From the NCBI GenBank assembly GCA_938039145.1, contig CALHVG010000059.1:61779-125778 (forward strand): 64,000 nt of DNA. Reading direction: 5' to 3'. Source of the stretch: an uncultured Treponema sp. GTDB lineage: Bacteria > Spirochaetota > Spirochaetia > Treponematales > Treponemataceae. The notes under the pieces were generated by a model that saw only the letters and a program-made list of their open reading frames with translations, ran no database searches and was not told the DNA's origin. Position 1 is the first letter of the stretch, and each line of letters opens with the position of its first letter. This document shows, in pieces, positions 36,201 through 44,277 of this stretch. The position numbers and the translations under genes were made by a program.

Positions 36201-36408
36201 GAATTATGTCCTTTATTGTAGACGGAATAAAATGTCCGAAATGCGGAAGCCCAGTTGCAAACGGAGGACCGTCGTAAAAAACATATTCTTTCGCACCCTC
36301 CCGCTTCGAAACCGACTTTTTGAAAGTATCGTTCTCTTTCCAGAATTTCAAAATCTCTTCTTCCTGCCTTGGGAAGTCCGCTTTAGAATCTACAGGCTTA
36401 TAACTCAT
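33190..36408 (-). CDS. ileS: Isoleucyl-tRNA synthetase, type 2
   Basis: A 1072-residue class I synthetase. The HIGH motif is HFGH at residues 56-59, and KMSKS lies near residue 619 in GRKMSKSQRNYTDP. The editing domain contains WTTTPWTLPSN and FGEDDNKL. The length and long C-terminal region match the eukaryote-like type 2 enzymes found in spirochaetes, a type known elsewhere to resist mupirocin. The ATG at 36408 follows AAGGAA at a spacing of about eight; a longer frame to 36483 has no support. No T-box leader was seen upstream. Confidence 0.96.
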   Translation of the reverse strand: MSYKPVDSKADFPRQEEEILKFWKENDTFKKSVSKREGAKEYVFYDGPPFATGLPHFGHFIPSTIKDIIPRYKTMKGMKVERRFGWDCHGLPVENLIEKELGINSRHEIEEFGIDNFNDKCKASVLKYTAEWRETITRMGRWVDFDNDYKTMSPDYMESIWWVAKELWNKNLIYEGKYILPYCPRCATVLSTHELAQGYKEKQDPAVTIKFRVKKAPQGMDDSSLADGNTYFLAWTTTPWTLPSNLGLCMGPDIDYVKILDKESGEKYIIAESRIGAYYRSEDEYEIIYKRKGKDFEGARYEPIFGYFSYLEDASKCSEATGKPCSDGAFRVFLADFVSTEDGTGIVHTAPAFGEDDNKLFIGTGIPDVEPIDAECKFTKEVFDYEGRFVKDCDKDIMDRLKKEGKLVKRDTVLHQYPHCWRCASPLIYRGIGSWFVKVQDYHDKLLNANGKIKWQPAHIKDGRFGKWLSGARDWAVSRNRYWGNPIPIWRCENPDCRNAICVGSRKELQELSGIYPDDLHKHFVDKIEFPCKKCGNTMRRIAEVFDCWFESGSMPYAQHHYPFENKEYFESHFPADFISEGLDQTRGWFYTLTVLSSHLFDEPAFQNCIVNGLVLASDGRKMSKSQRNYTDPVESINKFGADALRLFLIHSAVVKADDLRYSDEGVRDVIKNIILPLWNSYSFFVTYANIDNAEPSGHLFDEKLPSNPLDAWLISITQKLVDDVTKALDGYDLSGAVDPIVKFIDEMNNWYIRRSRRRFWKSENDSDKKEAYEALYIALKTFSQVASPFIPFITETIWQNLRTEGDEESVHLSDYPLSNEKWRNEELEFKMATVQKAVSMGRSLRNTFNLKNRQPLSSVALVTKNESEKRVLAEMEDSIREELNVKKVEFHDREDELVEYRCKANFKVLGKELGARMKNAAASIQALSSEQIQSILEGTKLSIDVDGISVELDSEKILVDRLEKDELKVLNDGPLTVGLDSKITDDLRKEGYVRDLIRGIQNLRKESLLDVTDRIKLSVSGDDELSEAFGKFSDFIASETLSVSMEFKPSLQGGTEIEADDKKWSIVIEKA

Positions 36409-36523
36409 GCATAAATTCCTTTTGAAAATATTTCGTTTGAAACTGCGAAAGTATAACGTAAAATTTCTGATTGTTCTATGCATTGGCTGGGGATTCTCAA
36501 AAAAAGTATAAATCTATGAAGAC

Positions 36524-36575
36524 AAAAAAAACACGGAATTCTGTACCTAGGAGCTTGTACTTATAGAATTCCGTG
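36524..36575 (-). terminator. Intrinsic terminator of the flavodoxin gene
   Basis: An 11-base perfect stem (36532-36542 with 36565-36575, reading CACGGAATTCT) encloses a 22-base loop with an inner GTAC/GTAC stem. It is followed on the minus strand by eight T (36524-36531). A second hairpin without a T tract (GGCAGGA 36613-36619 with TCCTGCC 36634-36640) lies nearer the flavodoxin stop. Confidence 0.85.
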
Positions 36576-36660
36576 ATAAAAGCGGGAACTTTTTTGTTGA
36601 TATGGATTTGACGGCAGGATTTAAACTGCATTCTCCTGCCTAACAAAATTGATGCCTAAA

Positions 36661-37074
36661 TTATAGTTTTCCGAGCGCCTCGCATTCAGCGATTCCGTCA
36701 GCCTCAGGAGTAAGATTTACCATAAGACCGTCACCGTTTACAACCTGAGCGCCGGCATTCTTGAGCCTTTCAGCCCAGTCACGAAGCCACTGACCGTCAC
36801 CCCAGTCATATGAACCGAATATCGCAACTTTCTTTCCTGAAAGAGAAGATTCTATTCCTGCATAGAAATCTTCCATTGTGTCTTCAAGAACCTCGTCGCC
36901 CATTGCAGGACTTCCCAAATAAATCATATCTGCGGCAAGAACCGCATCCTTATCCGATGAATCCGCAGTGAAAATAGATACATCGTCTCCGTTTGCCTTT
37001 GCGCCATCTACAATAGCGTTAGCCATTGCCTCAGTGTTTCCTGTTGTTGTCGAATAGACTACTGTTTTTTTCAT
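36661..37074 (-). CDS. Short-chain flavodoxin
   Basis: A 137-residue flavodoxin. The FMN-phosphate loop is STTTGNTEAMAN at about residues 7-18. The 50s loop is YLGSPAMGDEVLEDT, and FGSYDWGDGQWLRDWAERL is the 90s loop with aromatic residues. It is a low-potential electron carrier, often replacing ferredoxin when iron is scarce. The start follows a strong AGGAGG; a frame 12 codons longer is rejected. It has its own promoter, a roughly 100-base leader and a terminator, so it is monocistronic. An operator-like dyad suggests regulated expression. Confidence 0.93.
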   Translation of the reverse strand: MKKTVVYSTTTGNTEAMANAIVDGAKANGDDVSIFTADSSDKDAVLAADMIYLGSPAMGDEVLEDTMEDFYAGIESSLSGKKVAIFGSYDWGDGQWLRDWAERLKNAGAQVVNGDGLMVNLTPEADGIAECEALGKL

Positions 37075-37184
37075 CGAAACCTCCTCGTGAAAATCATGCG
37101 GTAAACGCATTTTTTATAGTTCTCTGCAATAAGACAATTCGAAACTTAAAAAAGTTCCCGATGCCGAACATCGCAGTTTCTGTA

Positions 37185-37213
37185 TATATACATTTTACGC
37201 ATAGTCTAGTCAA
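37185..37213 (-). promoter_or_regulatory. Flavodoxin promoter with operator-like element in the spacer
   Basis: Minus-strand TTGACT (37208-37213), 17 bases, TATATA (37185-37190). The spacer carries TAGACTATGC, which differs by one base from TAGTCTATGC inside the upstream dyad. This suggests that one regulator binds both sites. Confidence 0.65.
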
Positions 37214-37294
37214 GGTTTTTGCGCAGGAAAAAAACATACATTTTGTTCAGCCAAAAGCAGAACAAACAGCATTTTTTATGCATAAAATTCATCC

Positions 37295-37332
37295 GTTAGC
37301 ACAGACTAACTATGCGGTTAGTCTATGCTAAC
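37295..37332. promoter_or_regulatory. Large inverted repeat, candidate operator
   Basis: Arms at 37295-37310 (GTTAGCACAGACTAAC) and 37317-37332 (GTTAGTCTATGCTAAC) are inverted with one mismatch and a six-base spacer. Each arm is itself a GTTAG-N6-CTAAC palindrome. No T tract follows, so it is not a terminator. It lies about 80 bases upstream of the flavodoxin -35. Confidence 0.65.
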
Positions 37333-37354
37333 CTATTGAAACTGTCAATATCTA

Positions 37355-37384
37355 TTCAGAAAAAACTTTAAAAAGTTCGATAAT
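37355..37384 (+). promoter_or_regulatory. Possible short-leader promoter of the secreted protein gene
   Basis: TTCAGA (37355-37360), 18 bases, GATAAT (37379-37384). The -10 ends six bases before the ATG at 37391, which has no Shine-Dalgarno sequence. Confidence 0.45.
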
Positions 37385-37390
37385 AAAACC

Positions 37391-38344
37391 ATGCGGAAGA
37401 TTCATTTTTTTGCGATTTTCTTTTCATTTTCTTTCCTGGTTTGGGGAGCCGTTCCTGAAGGATTTTCGGGAATATGGCAGGGAAAAAACAGATATATTTT
37501 CATCGGAGAAAACGGAGATTTTTCGATAGTCCTAAAACTTTATGACGGATGGTATTTTGACAGAGCCAGCGAAAGTCCGGGATTCGAAAAAGAAAGCACA
37601 AGGGAACGAAACGCCGCAAGTTCAAAAGAACCGACAATTGTCAGCGCGGATTTTGCAGAAATCCCTGAAGGAAAGGGCTTCGGCACATACGAGATGGTTT
37701 TAAAAAGCAACGGGAAAACTTTCCAAAAAATTCCTGTGGCGTTGTCGAACGACAAACTTTATCTTAATTTTTTGATTCATATCGACGGGAAAGAAAGCGC
37801 GGTAAATGGCAGCACTGAAATCCGAGAGCTTTGGCAGGGAATAAATTCCTCTTTTGGGATTCGAATGAGTGAAACAAAAACGAACGGCAACATATATTCT
37901 TATATAATACTTGAAGATTCGTGCTACAGGCTAAGGTACTGGGAAACGAACATGAATTTTGACGAAAAATTGGAAGCTTCTTTTTCCGACGGAGAAAAAA
38001 CTTTTACTATAAAAAGGCACATTTTTTCCGGAGGAAAAACATTTTCCTGCACATCGGGAAGATCGAAAAAAATCCGGAACGTAGAAAAATTTTACGCCCC
38101 TCCGTTCGTTATGAACACGGACAGCGAAAATCATCTTCTTTTTTTGGACGAAGCCGATTTTACACGGGCGGCTGAAGATTCAAAAGAAAAACTTCTTGAA
38201 ATCGTAAAAGAAGCAAACTCAAGGCGAAAACTATCCCCTCCGCCCCTGTTTTCTTACCAAGACCTGGATTTTCATTGGGACTTGATAGAAAGACTTGAAA
38301 AAGGAAACAAAATAATAGAAAAATTACGAGAACCTAAAAACTGA
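37391..38344 (+). CDS. Secreted hypothetical protein
   Basis: A 317-residue protein with signal peptide MRKIHFFAIFFSFSFLVWGAV. The mature protein starts GFSGIWQGKNRYIFIGENG, an Ile/Gly/aromatic pattern that could be a lipocalin-like or DUF-type beta-barrel start. No catalytic motif was recognised. The last 60 residues are charged and helical (AAEDSKEKLLEIVKEANSRR). It lies 56 bases upstream of thiI, which appears to have its own promoter. The secreted protein at 21713 has a vaguely similar SGTWSG segment. Function unknown. Confidence 0.78.
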   Translation: MRKIHFFAIFFSFSFLVWGAVPEGFSGIWQGKNRYIFIGENGDFSIVLKLYDGWYFDRASESPGFEKESTRERNAASSKEPTIVSADFAEIPEGKGFGTYEMVLKSNGKTFQKIPVALSNDKLYLNFLIHIDGKESAVNGSTEIRELWQGINSSFGIRMSETKTNGNIYSYIILEDSCYRLRYWETNMNFDEKLEASFSDGEKTFTIKRHIFSGGKTFSCTSGRSKKIRNVEKFYAPPFVMNTDSENHLLFLDEADFTRAAEDSKEKLLEIVKEANSRRKLSPPPLFSYQDLDFHWDLIERLEKGNKIIEKLREPKN

Positions 38345-38365
38345 AAGCTGAAAATCGCACAGAAA

Positions 38366-38394
38366 AAGACACAAGCCGATAAATCTGATATAGT
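38366..38394 (+). promoter_or_regulatory. Possible leaderless promoter of thiI
   Basis: AAGACA (38366-38371), 17 bases, TATAGT (38389-38394), six bases before the ATG at 38401. There is no Shine-Dalgarno sequence between the boxes and the start. Confidence 0.5.
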
Positions 38395-38400
38395 TTTTTT

Positions 38401-39582
38401 ATGGCTACTTATTTAGGAAAAATCGGAGAGCTTACGTTAAAAGGCTCGAACATAAAATCTTTTGAAAATCAGCTGTTGAACAACACAAAAAAATATCTTA
38501 AAGAAACTTCGGCGAAAATAAAAATCAGGGCAGGAAGGCTCTTCATAGACTGCGATGAAAAAGAATGTGCCGAAGTGGAGTTCGCTCTTACTCATCTTGT
38601 TGGGATAACCGGCTGGGCAAAGACGATGACATGCGGAAAAAGCATAGAAGAAATCCGTTCGTGCATAGAAATCCTTGCAAAAGATGCGGTTTTAAAAGGA
38701 AAAAAGACATTCAAGATTGAGGCAAAAAGGCAGGATAAGACATTTCCTCTTAATTCATACCAAATAGCTGCAGAGGGAGCGAAAAACGTGTTCGACTCAG
38801 GGCTTATGGAAGTTGATGTCCATAAGCCTAACGTAACTTTCTTTGTTGAAGTGAGGGACAGGGTATTCGCCTATTCGGACAGCGAAAAATCTCCTCGAGG
38901 GCTTCCGGTGGGAGTTTCGGGAAAAGGTCTTCTTCTTCTTTCAGGCGGACTTGACTCTCCGGTCGCAGGCTACAGAATGATGAGACGCGGAATGAGGATC
39001 GAATGTCTTTATTTTCATTCGTACCCGTACACATCAAAAGAAGCCCAGGAAAAAGTCGAGGAGCTTGCAAGAAATCTTTCATCATACGGACTTGAAACAT
39101 ACCTGAACACAATTCCCTTCACCGATGTTCAGATGCGGATAAGGGAAAAATCCCCTGAAGAATGGACGACGCTTATCCTCAGGGTATGCATGATGAAGGC
39201 GGCGAATCTTCTTTGCCGCAGAGTCCACGCCGACTGCATAATCACCGGAGAAAGCCTTGGGCAGGTCGCAAGCCAGACGCTTGAGAATATGGCTGTAACG
39301 GAACATTTTGCAGAATATCCGCTTTTGAGACCTCTTGTCGGAATGGATAAGGAAGAAATCGTAAAGGACGCAAAATTCATAGGTTCGTACGAAACGTCGA
39401 TACTCCCCTACGAAGACTGCTGCGTGCTTTTTTCACCAAAACATCCTGTCCTCAGGGGAAGAATCGAAGACGCAGAAAAAATCTTTGCCGAAATGGAAGC
39501 GGACGGCATGATAGAAGAGGCGTTCGAAAAAAGGGACGTAAAACACTATTTTGCTGGAAAAGAAGTGGCGCAAAGCGTCTAA
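38401..39582 (+). CDS. thiI: tRNA 4-thiouridine synthetase ThiI
   Basis: A 393-residue ThiI. The N-terminal ferredoxin-like and THUMP domains cover about residues 1-165. The PP-loop ATP-binding motif is LLLSGGLDSPVAGYRMMRRG near residue 180. ITGESLGQVASQTLENM and CCVLFSPKHPVLRG complete the adenylation domain. It thiolates U8 of tRNAs and can feed sulfur to thiazole synthesis. The C-terminal rhodanese domain of the E. coli enzyme is absent, so sulfur must come directly from another carrier, as in Gram-positive ThiI. Confidence 0.94.
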   Translation: MATYLGKIGELTLKGSNIKSFENQLLNNTKKYLKETSAKIKIRAGRLFIDCDEKECAEVEFALTHLVGITGWAKTMTCGKSIEEIRSCIEILAKDAVLKGKKTFKIEAKRQDKTFPLNSYQIAAEGAKNVFDSGLMEVDVHKPNVTFFVEVRDRVFAYSDSEKSPRGLPVGVSGKGLLLLSGGLDSPVAGYRMMRRGMRIECLYFHSYPYTSKEAQEKVEELARNLSSYGLETYLNTIPFTDVQMRIREKSPEEWTTLILRVCMMKAANLLCRRVHADCIITGESLGQVASQTLENMAVTEHFAEYPLLRPLVGMDKEEIVKDAKFIGSYETSILPYEDCCVLFSPKHPVLRGRIEDAEKIFAEMEADGMIEEAFEKRDVKHYFAGKEVAQSV

Positions 39583-39584
39583 GT

Positions 39585-41303
39585 CTAATATAAGATTTTT
39601 GCGCTGAGCGAAAAATAATGATTGTACGAATCGTGCAGAGATGCCACCCATGCGTTCCGCGCCGTCTGAACATCGTTTACCGAAGAATACGGACCTGAAA
39701 ATATGTTTGAGTCAACTCCGTCTCCCCTTATGTATTCGAATGTGTAGCCTGCGTCAAAAAAAAGGCGGATATCGTTCTTGAAGGAAAATTCATAAGAAGA
39801 CGAAAGCCCCGCCTGCACAACATAGCTGATGTTCGGCTGCTTCAAAAATCCTGTCCTTGAAAGCGCAGAATCCAAGCCTTTGGTGGACATTCCTATGCCT
39901 CCGTCCGAGACAATGTTATCCGTTCCGTTGAACACAGAAATCACTTCCTCGTCGGAAAGGCTTTCGTATGCGTTTCCGTGCCGAATCAAAGCCGTGTCGG
40001 AAAAGATTTTCAAGCCCTTCAACGGTTTGAAAGAAATCCTTAGCGCAACCCTGTCCGAATTGGGCGGAAGGTTTGAGCCTAGGTTTATACCATAATTCGT
40101 ATAGTCGTGCAGATTGTACGATGAATCCTGGGACGTGAAGAATGTGTAGGTGTATGGGGTAACAAGCGAATAATCCAAAGAAATCATTGAGCATGGAGAA
40201 TTGAGCGGAGTGTATATAAGACCGGTCTTGAAAGCGCATCTTGTGGCGGACTCGTCCGGTTTCAGTTTTATGAGTTTTCCGAGTTTTGTGTCGTCGATGT
40301 ACACATCCGCCGTAAAAGCCACGCACGGAAGAAGTTTCCATTCAACGCCAGTGCCGAAAAACACATTGTCATTGAAGCCTGACACGTTTGCGACCACAAC
40401 GAACGGAGTCGGCATAAGATAGAAAGGTACAAAGCCGTTTCCGAAGACTGCGGACTCAAAAATCGAAAAAGAAAGCGCATTTTTCAAAAACGAAAACCTT
40501 AGCGCATGAAAAGCCATGAATTTTCCAAGTGAATAGACATTTTTGTCCTTCAAATTTCTTGCGCCCAACGCCATGAGCGCATGGGTGTAGTTTACAGTCT
40601 TTCCGATATAATTGAACGAAGTGTTCAGCGACTGGTAGGCGGTAGGATTAAGGACATTGCTGTCGTTCTGATAAAGACCGTAACCCAATTTGTTGAATCC
40701 AATCACACCGAACATGCGCTCGTCCCCGAATGTCATGTTTCCGTTCATATCCGCCATAAATTCGATTTTGTCAGTCGGAAAATAAAAATCCTTGATTTTG
40801 TTCTGGGAACTGTTCGTAAGATACCTTGGAAGAACATCGGAAAACTCAAGACCGCTGTTTTCTATAAGAAAATTCGTGCTGTAACCAAAGCCGATTTTTT
40901 TTCCAAGTTCAACGTCGGAGGAAAAATTCACGATTCCTGAAAATATTCCGCCGTTCTGGTAGGTGGGTTTCTTTCCGTTCGAACCCCATTCAATCTGCTT
41001 CAGTTTTATGTCCGATTTTGCGCCAAGAAAAACTTTCCACGCCTTCCCGAAATATTTTTCCGCATATCCGCGCGCCTTTTCCGCTTCTGAAGAGTCTTCG
41101 ACCTCCGCCACCGCAGAAAGCATAGTTCTCACTATGTTCAGCGGATAAGGCTTCAACACCGGAAGAGAATCAATGTAGCCCTTTAGATACCAGCCCACCG
41201 CATCCGCATAAAACTCCTCCTCAGGATCTACAGAAACCTGGGCAAACGAACGCAACACCAGCACGGACATAAAAAAAACAAAAAGACCTTTTTTTATTCT
41301 CAT
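39585..41303 (-). CDS. Probable outer membrane beta-barrel protein
   Basis: A 572-residue protein. The signal peptide is at residues 1-21 (KKGLFVFFMSVLVLRSFAQ). A helical segment (DPEEEFYADAVGWYLKGYID) precedes a long series of amphipathic strands with aromatic girdle residues, such as NTSFNYIGKTVNYTHALMAL and YSLVTPYTYTFFTSQDSSYN. The chain ends SLSAKILY with a terminal aromatic, as in BAM-inserted barrels. No family was recognised. GAGG lies five bases before the ATG, and a clear promoter is present upstream. It converges with thiI at 39582 with a two-base gap. Confidence 0.8.
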   Translation of the reverse strand: MRIKKGLFVFFMSVLVLRSFAQVSVDPEEEFYADAVGWYLKGYIDSLPVLKPYPLNIVRTMLSAVAEVEDSSEAEKARGYAEKYFGKAWKVFLGAKSDIKLKQIEWGSNGKKPTYQNGGIFSGIVNFSSDVELGKKIGFGYSTNFLIENSGLEFSDVLPRYLTNSSQNKIKDFYFPTDKIEFMADMNGNMTFGDERMFGVIGFNKLGYGLYQNDSNVLNPTAYQSLNTSFNYIGKTVNYTHALMALGARNLKDKNVYSLGKFMAFHALRFSFLKNALSFSIFESAVFGNGFVPFYLMPTPFVVVANVSGFNDNVFFGTGVEWKLLPCVAFTADVYIDDTKLGKLIKLKPDESATRCAFKTGLIYTPLNSPCSMISLDYSLVTPYTYTFFTSQDSSYNLHDYTNYGINLGSNLPPNSDRVALRISFKPLKGLKIFSDTALIRHGNAYESLSDEEVISVFNGTDNIVSDGGIGMSTKGLDSALSRTGFLKQPNISYVVQAGLSSSYEFSFKNDIRLFFDAGYTFEYIRGDGVDSNIFSGPYSSVNDVQTARNAWVASLHDSYNHYFSLSAKILY

Positions 41304-41327
41304 TGCGACCTCAAAGCACTTTTTTAA

Positions 41328-41356
41328 ATAATAAATGTTTGTTGAACGAATTACAA
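41328..41356 (-). promoter_or_regulatory. Promoter of the outer membrane protein gene
   Basis: Minus-strand TTGTAA (41351-41356), 17 bases, TATTAT (41328-41333). It overlaps the rightward glycosylase promoter on the other strand, so the two cannot be occupied together. Confidence 0.65.
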
Positions 41357-41371
41357 GATATATGGTATCTT
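41342..41371 (+). promoter_or_regulatory. Possible leaderless promoter of the uracil-DNA glycosylase gene
   Basis: TTGAAC (41342-41347), 18 bases, TATCTT (41366-41371), six bases before the ATG at 41378. No Shine-Dalgarno sequence is present. Confidence 0.45.
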
Positions 41372-41377
41372 AAAAGC

Positions 41378-42253
41378 ATGACTTGCAAGGAAAAAGAGTT
41401 TTTATACAACCTTCTAAAAACAGCATCAAGCTCAATATACGGATTTTCCTCCCCGGATTTCAGGGAAAAAGCCGTATTTTCCGATGACAAGCAAAAACAA
41501 GCTCCGATAAAAAACGATGAAAAATCCGGCTATGCACTCCCGATAAAAAACGAAAATGAAATCGCTAGAAAAAACTCGCCTTCCAATATTGAAAAAAATA
41601 TAGAAAATCCTTTAGAGAATGAGGGGCAGAAAACTTTCACAGGCGAGCAGACTTTAAAAAGTCCCATGAACCTTGAAAAACTTTCAGAAAAAGTAAAAGT
41701 CTGTCAAAACTGCGCCCTTAGCAAAACAAGGCACAACACAGTCTTTGGAATGGGCGTTGAAAATCCGTACGTTCTTGTAATAGGCGAAGGTCCCGGCGAA
41801 GAGGAGGACAAACAAGGTCTTCCGTTTGTAGGACCTGCCGGAAAACTCCTTGACAAAATGCTGAATGCGATATGCCTTGACAGGAACGCAAACTGTTACA
41901 TAGCGAACGTGGTAAAATGCCGTCCGCCCCACAATAGAGACCCTTTGAAGGAAGAGCGGGATGCCTGCAGAGCCTTCCTTGACACGCAGATTCATCTTTT
42001 AAAACCCAGGTACATATTGTCGCTTGGAAAAGTCGCCTTACGGAATCTTTTCGGAATAGACGGAAATTTTTCGCTTTCGCCGTACAGACACCGACTTCTT
42101 GAATACCAAAACATTCCGATGGTCGTAACCTACCATCCCAGCGCACTCCTTCGTAATCCCGAATACAAAAAGCCTGCATGGGAGGACTTAAAATTTCTTA
42201 GGGCGGAACTTGAAAAAAACTTTCCGGAATATAAGAACAAGTTTCAAAAATGA
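41378..42253 (+). CDS. Uracil-DNA glycosylase, family 4
   Basis: A 291-residue protein. The first 115 residues are charged, Asn/Lys-rich and probably disordered. The glycosylase domain has the 4Fe-4S Cys pair CQNCALSKTR near residue 120, the catalytic region VIGEGPGEEEDKQGLPFVGPAG, and the second Cys/His region VVTYHPSALLRNP. ANVVKCRPPHNRDP is typical of family 4. It removes uracil from DNA to start base-excision repair. The ATG at 41378 replaces a longer frame that overlaps the divergent gene. The stop overlaps the priA ATG by four bases. Confidence 0.9.
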   Translation: MTCKEKEFLYNLLKTASSSIYGFSSPDFREKAVFSDDKQKQAPIKNDEKSGYALPIKNENEIARKNSPSNIEKNIENPLENEGQKTFTGEQTLKSPMNLEKLSEKVKVCQNCALSKTRHNTVFGMGVENPYVLVIGEGPGEEEDKQGLPFVGPAGKLLDKMLNAICLDRNANCYIANVVKCRPPHNRDPLKEERDACRAFLDTQIHLLKPRYILSLGKVALRNLFGIDGNFSLSPYRHRLLEYQNIPMVVTYHPSALLRNPEYKKPAWEDLKFLRAELEKNFPEYKNKFQK

Positions 42254-44253
42254 TATACATAGAAGTCGCATTGAAAATTCCTTTGAACACGGTCTTCACC
42301 TATTCGTATGATCCAAAAGAAGGCGATGGTGCGGAACAACTTCCGGAAGTAGGAAAAAGAGTCAGCGTCCGATTCGGAAACCAGAACCTCACGGGCTTTG
42401 TAGTTTCGAAAGGCGAAAAAATCAGCGAGAACTGCCCGGTCAAAGCCGAAAAAATTATTCCGATAAAAAAAGTACTCGACAAAGAGCCGCTTTTCACAAA
42501 AGAAATATTCGAAATCGCAAAATGGGTCAGCCGCTATTATCTATGCACAATAGGGGAAGCGATTTTTTCTATAATTCCGACGACCGGAAAAGGTTTGAGA
42601 GGAAACATAGGCTTTCCGTTCAGCGACGAATTTTCTGAAAATCCTTCAAAAGAGCTTTCCGAGGAGCAAAAAGAAGCGGCAAAATCCATAATCGATTCTT
42701 CCATTAAGGGAAAAGCCGACTACCATTATATCTACGGAATGACAGGCAGCGGAAAAACCGAGGTTTTTCTTCAGGCAGCCGAACATCTTCTTTCAAAAGG
42801 GAAAGGGGTAATCTATCTTGTCCCTGAAATCGGGCTTACTCCCCAAGTCGTGGAAGCGGTCGTAAAAAGATTCGGACCGACCGCGGCTGTAATTCACTCC
42901 CAGCTTACTTCAAGCCAGAAAATGAACGAATGGCACAAGATAATGAAAAAAGAGGCAAGGATTGTGGTCGGTGCAAGAAGCGCGGTTTTCGCTCCCGTTC
43001 CTGACCTTGGGCTTATAATAATCGACGAGGAACACGACGGCTCGTACAAATCAGGCGAAACCCCAAGATACCACGCAAGGCAGGTAGCCATGTTCCGCTC
43101 CTCAAGGCTTGGAATTCCTTTGGTGATGGGAAGCGCGACCCCATCCGCAGAGGCGTGGAAACTTATGGAAGAGAAAAAACTTATCCGCCATCTCCTTACA
43201 AAAAGACTTGCGGGCGGAAATATGCCGAAAATAAAAATCGTCGACCTTTCAAAATCAAAGAACATTTCCCCAATCTCAAAAGAACTGGAAGACGAGATAA
43301 GAAAGACAATCGGAAACAAAAAACAGGCGATACTTTTTTTGAACCGCCGTGGATTCACCCATTTTTTCAGATGCAACACTTGCGGCTTTGAGCATAAGTG
43401 CAAAAACTGTTCGGTCTCCATGACATATCACAAAGCCGAAAACAGACTTAGATGCCATTATTGCGGCTGGTCCACTTTTCCGCAAAGCCAATGCCCAAAA
43501 TGCAGTTCCCTTGACATTGGATATTCAGGTTTCGGAACAGAATACATAGAGGCGGAGACAAAAGCCAAATTTCCTGAGGCAAGAATATTGCGGATTGATA
43601 CGGACTCAATATCCAAGAAAGGTGAACTTCAGGAAAAACTCGATGCATTCCGTTCGGGAGAATACGACATTCTTCTTGGAACACAGATGGTCGCAAAAGG
43701 GCTTAATTTTCCAAACCTTCAGCTTGTTGGAGTAATACTAGCCGACACCGCCCTCCATATTCCGGATTTCAGGGCTGCGGAAAGGACATTTTCCCTTATC
43801 ACGCAGGTGTCGGGGCGTGCGGGACGTTTTTTCCCGGACGGAAAAGTCCTTGTGCAGACGTATAATCCGCTAAGAGAGCCTATAATGTTTTCTTGCAGCG
43901 GAAAGATTGAAGAATTTTACAGATACGAACTGAATCAAAGAAAAATGCTTGGTTTTCCCCCGTATTCAAGGCTAGTCCGGCTTGTATTCCGCTCCTTGAA
44001 CAGAAAAAAAGCCGAGGAAAGCGCAATCGAGGCAAAAAAAATACTTTCGTCTTCCATAGGAACAAAAGGAGAAGTGATAGGACCTGCCGAATGTCCCATA
44101 TTCATGACAAACAACAACTACAGATACCAACTTTTGCTTAGGAGCGACAACATAGCCGTCCTTCAAAAGAATGCGGAAAATCTGCTTTATAACTACACGC
44201 ATACTCAGTCTGTGTACATAGAATGCGACGTAGATCCTGTAAGCATAATGTAG
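42250..44253 (+). CDS. priA: Primosomal replication restart helicase PriA
   Basis: A 667-residue PriA. The N-terminal DNA-binding domain is shorter than in E. coli. Walker A is GMTGSGKTEVFLQA, and the DEAH-type box is IIDEEHDGSYK. Two zinc-binding clusters occur in CNTCGFEHKCKNC and CHYCGWSTFPQSQCPKC. Helicase motifs LGTQMVAKGLNFPNLQLVGV and QVSGRAGRF follow. It restarts collapsed replication forks by loading the replicative helicase. It overlaps the glycosylase gene by four bases, pairing two repair functions. Confidence 0.96.
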   Translation: MIYIEVALKIPLNTVFTYSYDPKEGDGAEQLPEVGKRVSVRFGNQNLTGFVVSKGEKISENCPVKAEKIIPIKKVLDKEPLFTKEIFEIAKWVSRYYLCTIGEAIFSIIPTTGKGLRGNIGFPFSDEFSENPSKELSEEQKEAAKSIIDSSIKGKADYHYIYGMTGSGKTEVFLQAAEHLLSKGKGVIYLVPEIGLTPQVVEAVVKRFGPTAAVIHSQLTSSQKMNEWHKIMKKEARIVVGARSAVFAPVPDLGLIIIDEEHDGSYKSGETPRYHARQVAMFRSSRLGIPLVMGSATPSAEAWKLMEEKKLIRHLLTKRLAGGNMPKIKIVDLSKSKNISPISKELEDEIRKTIGNKKQAILFLNRRGFTHFFRCNTCGFEHKCKNCSVSMTYHKAENRLRCHYCGWSTFPQSQCPKCSSLDIGYSGFGTEYIEAETKAKFPEARILRIDTDSISKKGELQEKLDAFRSGEYDILLGTQMVAKGLNFPNLQLVGVILADTALHIPDFRAAERTFSLITQVSGRAGRFFPDGKVLVQTYNPLREPIMFSCSGKIEEFYRYELNQRKMLGFPPYSRLVRLVFRSLNRKKAEESAIEAKKILSSSIGTKGEVIGPAECPIFMTNNNYRYQLLLRSDNIAVLQKNAENLLYNYTHTQSVYIECDVDPVSIM

Positions 44254-44277
44254 AAAAGAAAAACATCTTTTTTAAAA

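Larger units (their letters stand above)
37075..37390. other. Divergent regulatory region between flavodoxin and secreted protein genes
   Basis: This 316-base gap holds no gene. It contains the flavodoxin promoter (37185-37213), a 16-base inverted repeat (37295-37332), a small leader hairpin CGATG/CATCG (37159-37173) and a weak promoter for the rightward gene. Confidence 0.75.

Noticed and set aside
36409..36520. T-box or other riboswitch upstream of ileS
   Set aside because: The leader is short and AT-rich with no T-box sequence, specifier stem or antiterminator.
37295..37332. Dyad as an intrinsic terminator
   Set aside because: No T tract on either strand, and it lies between two divergent genes where no transcript should end.
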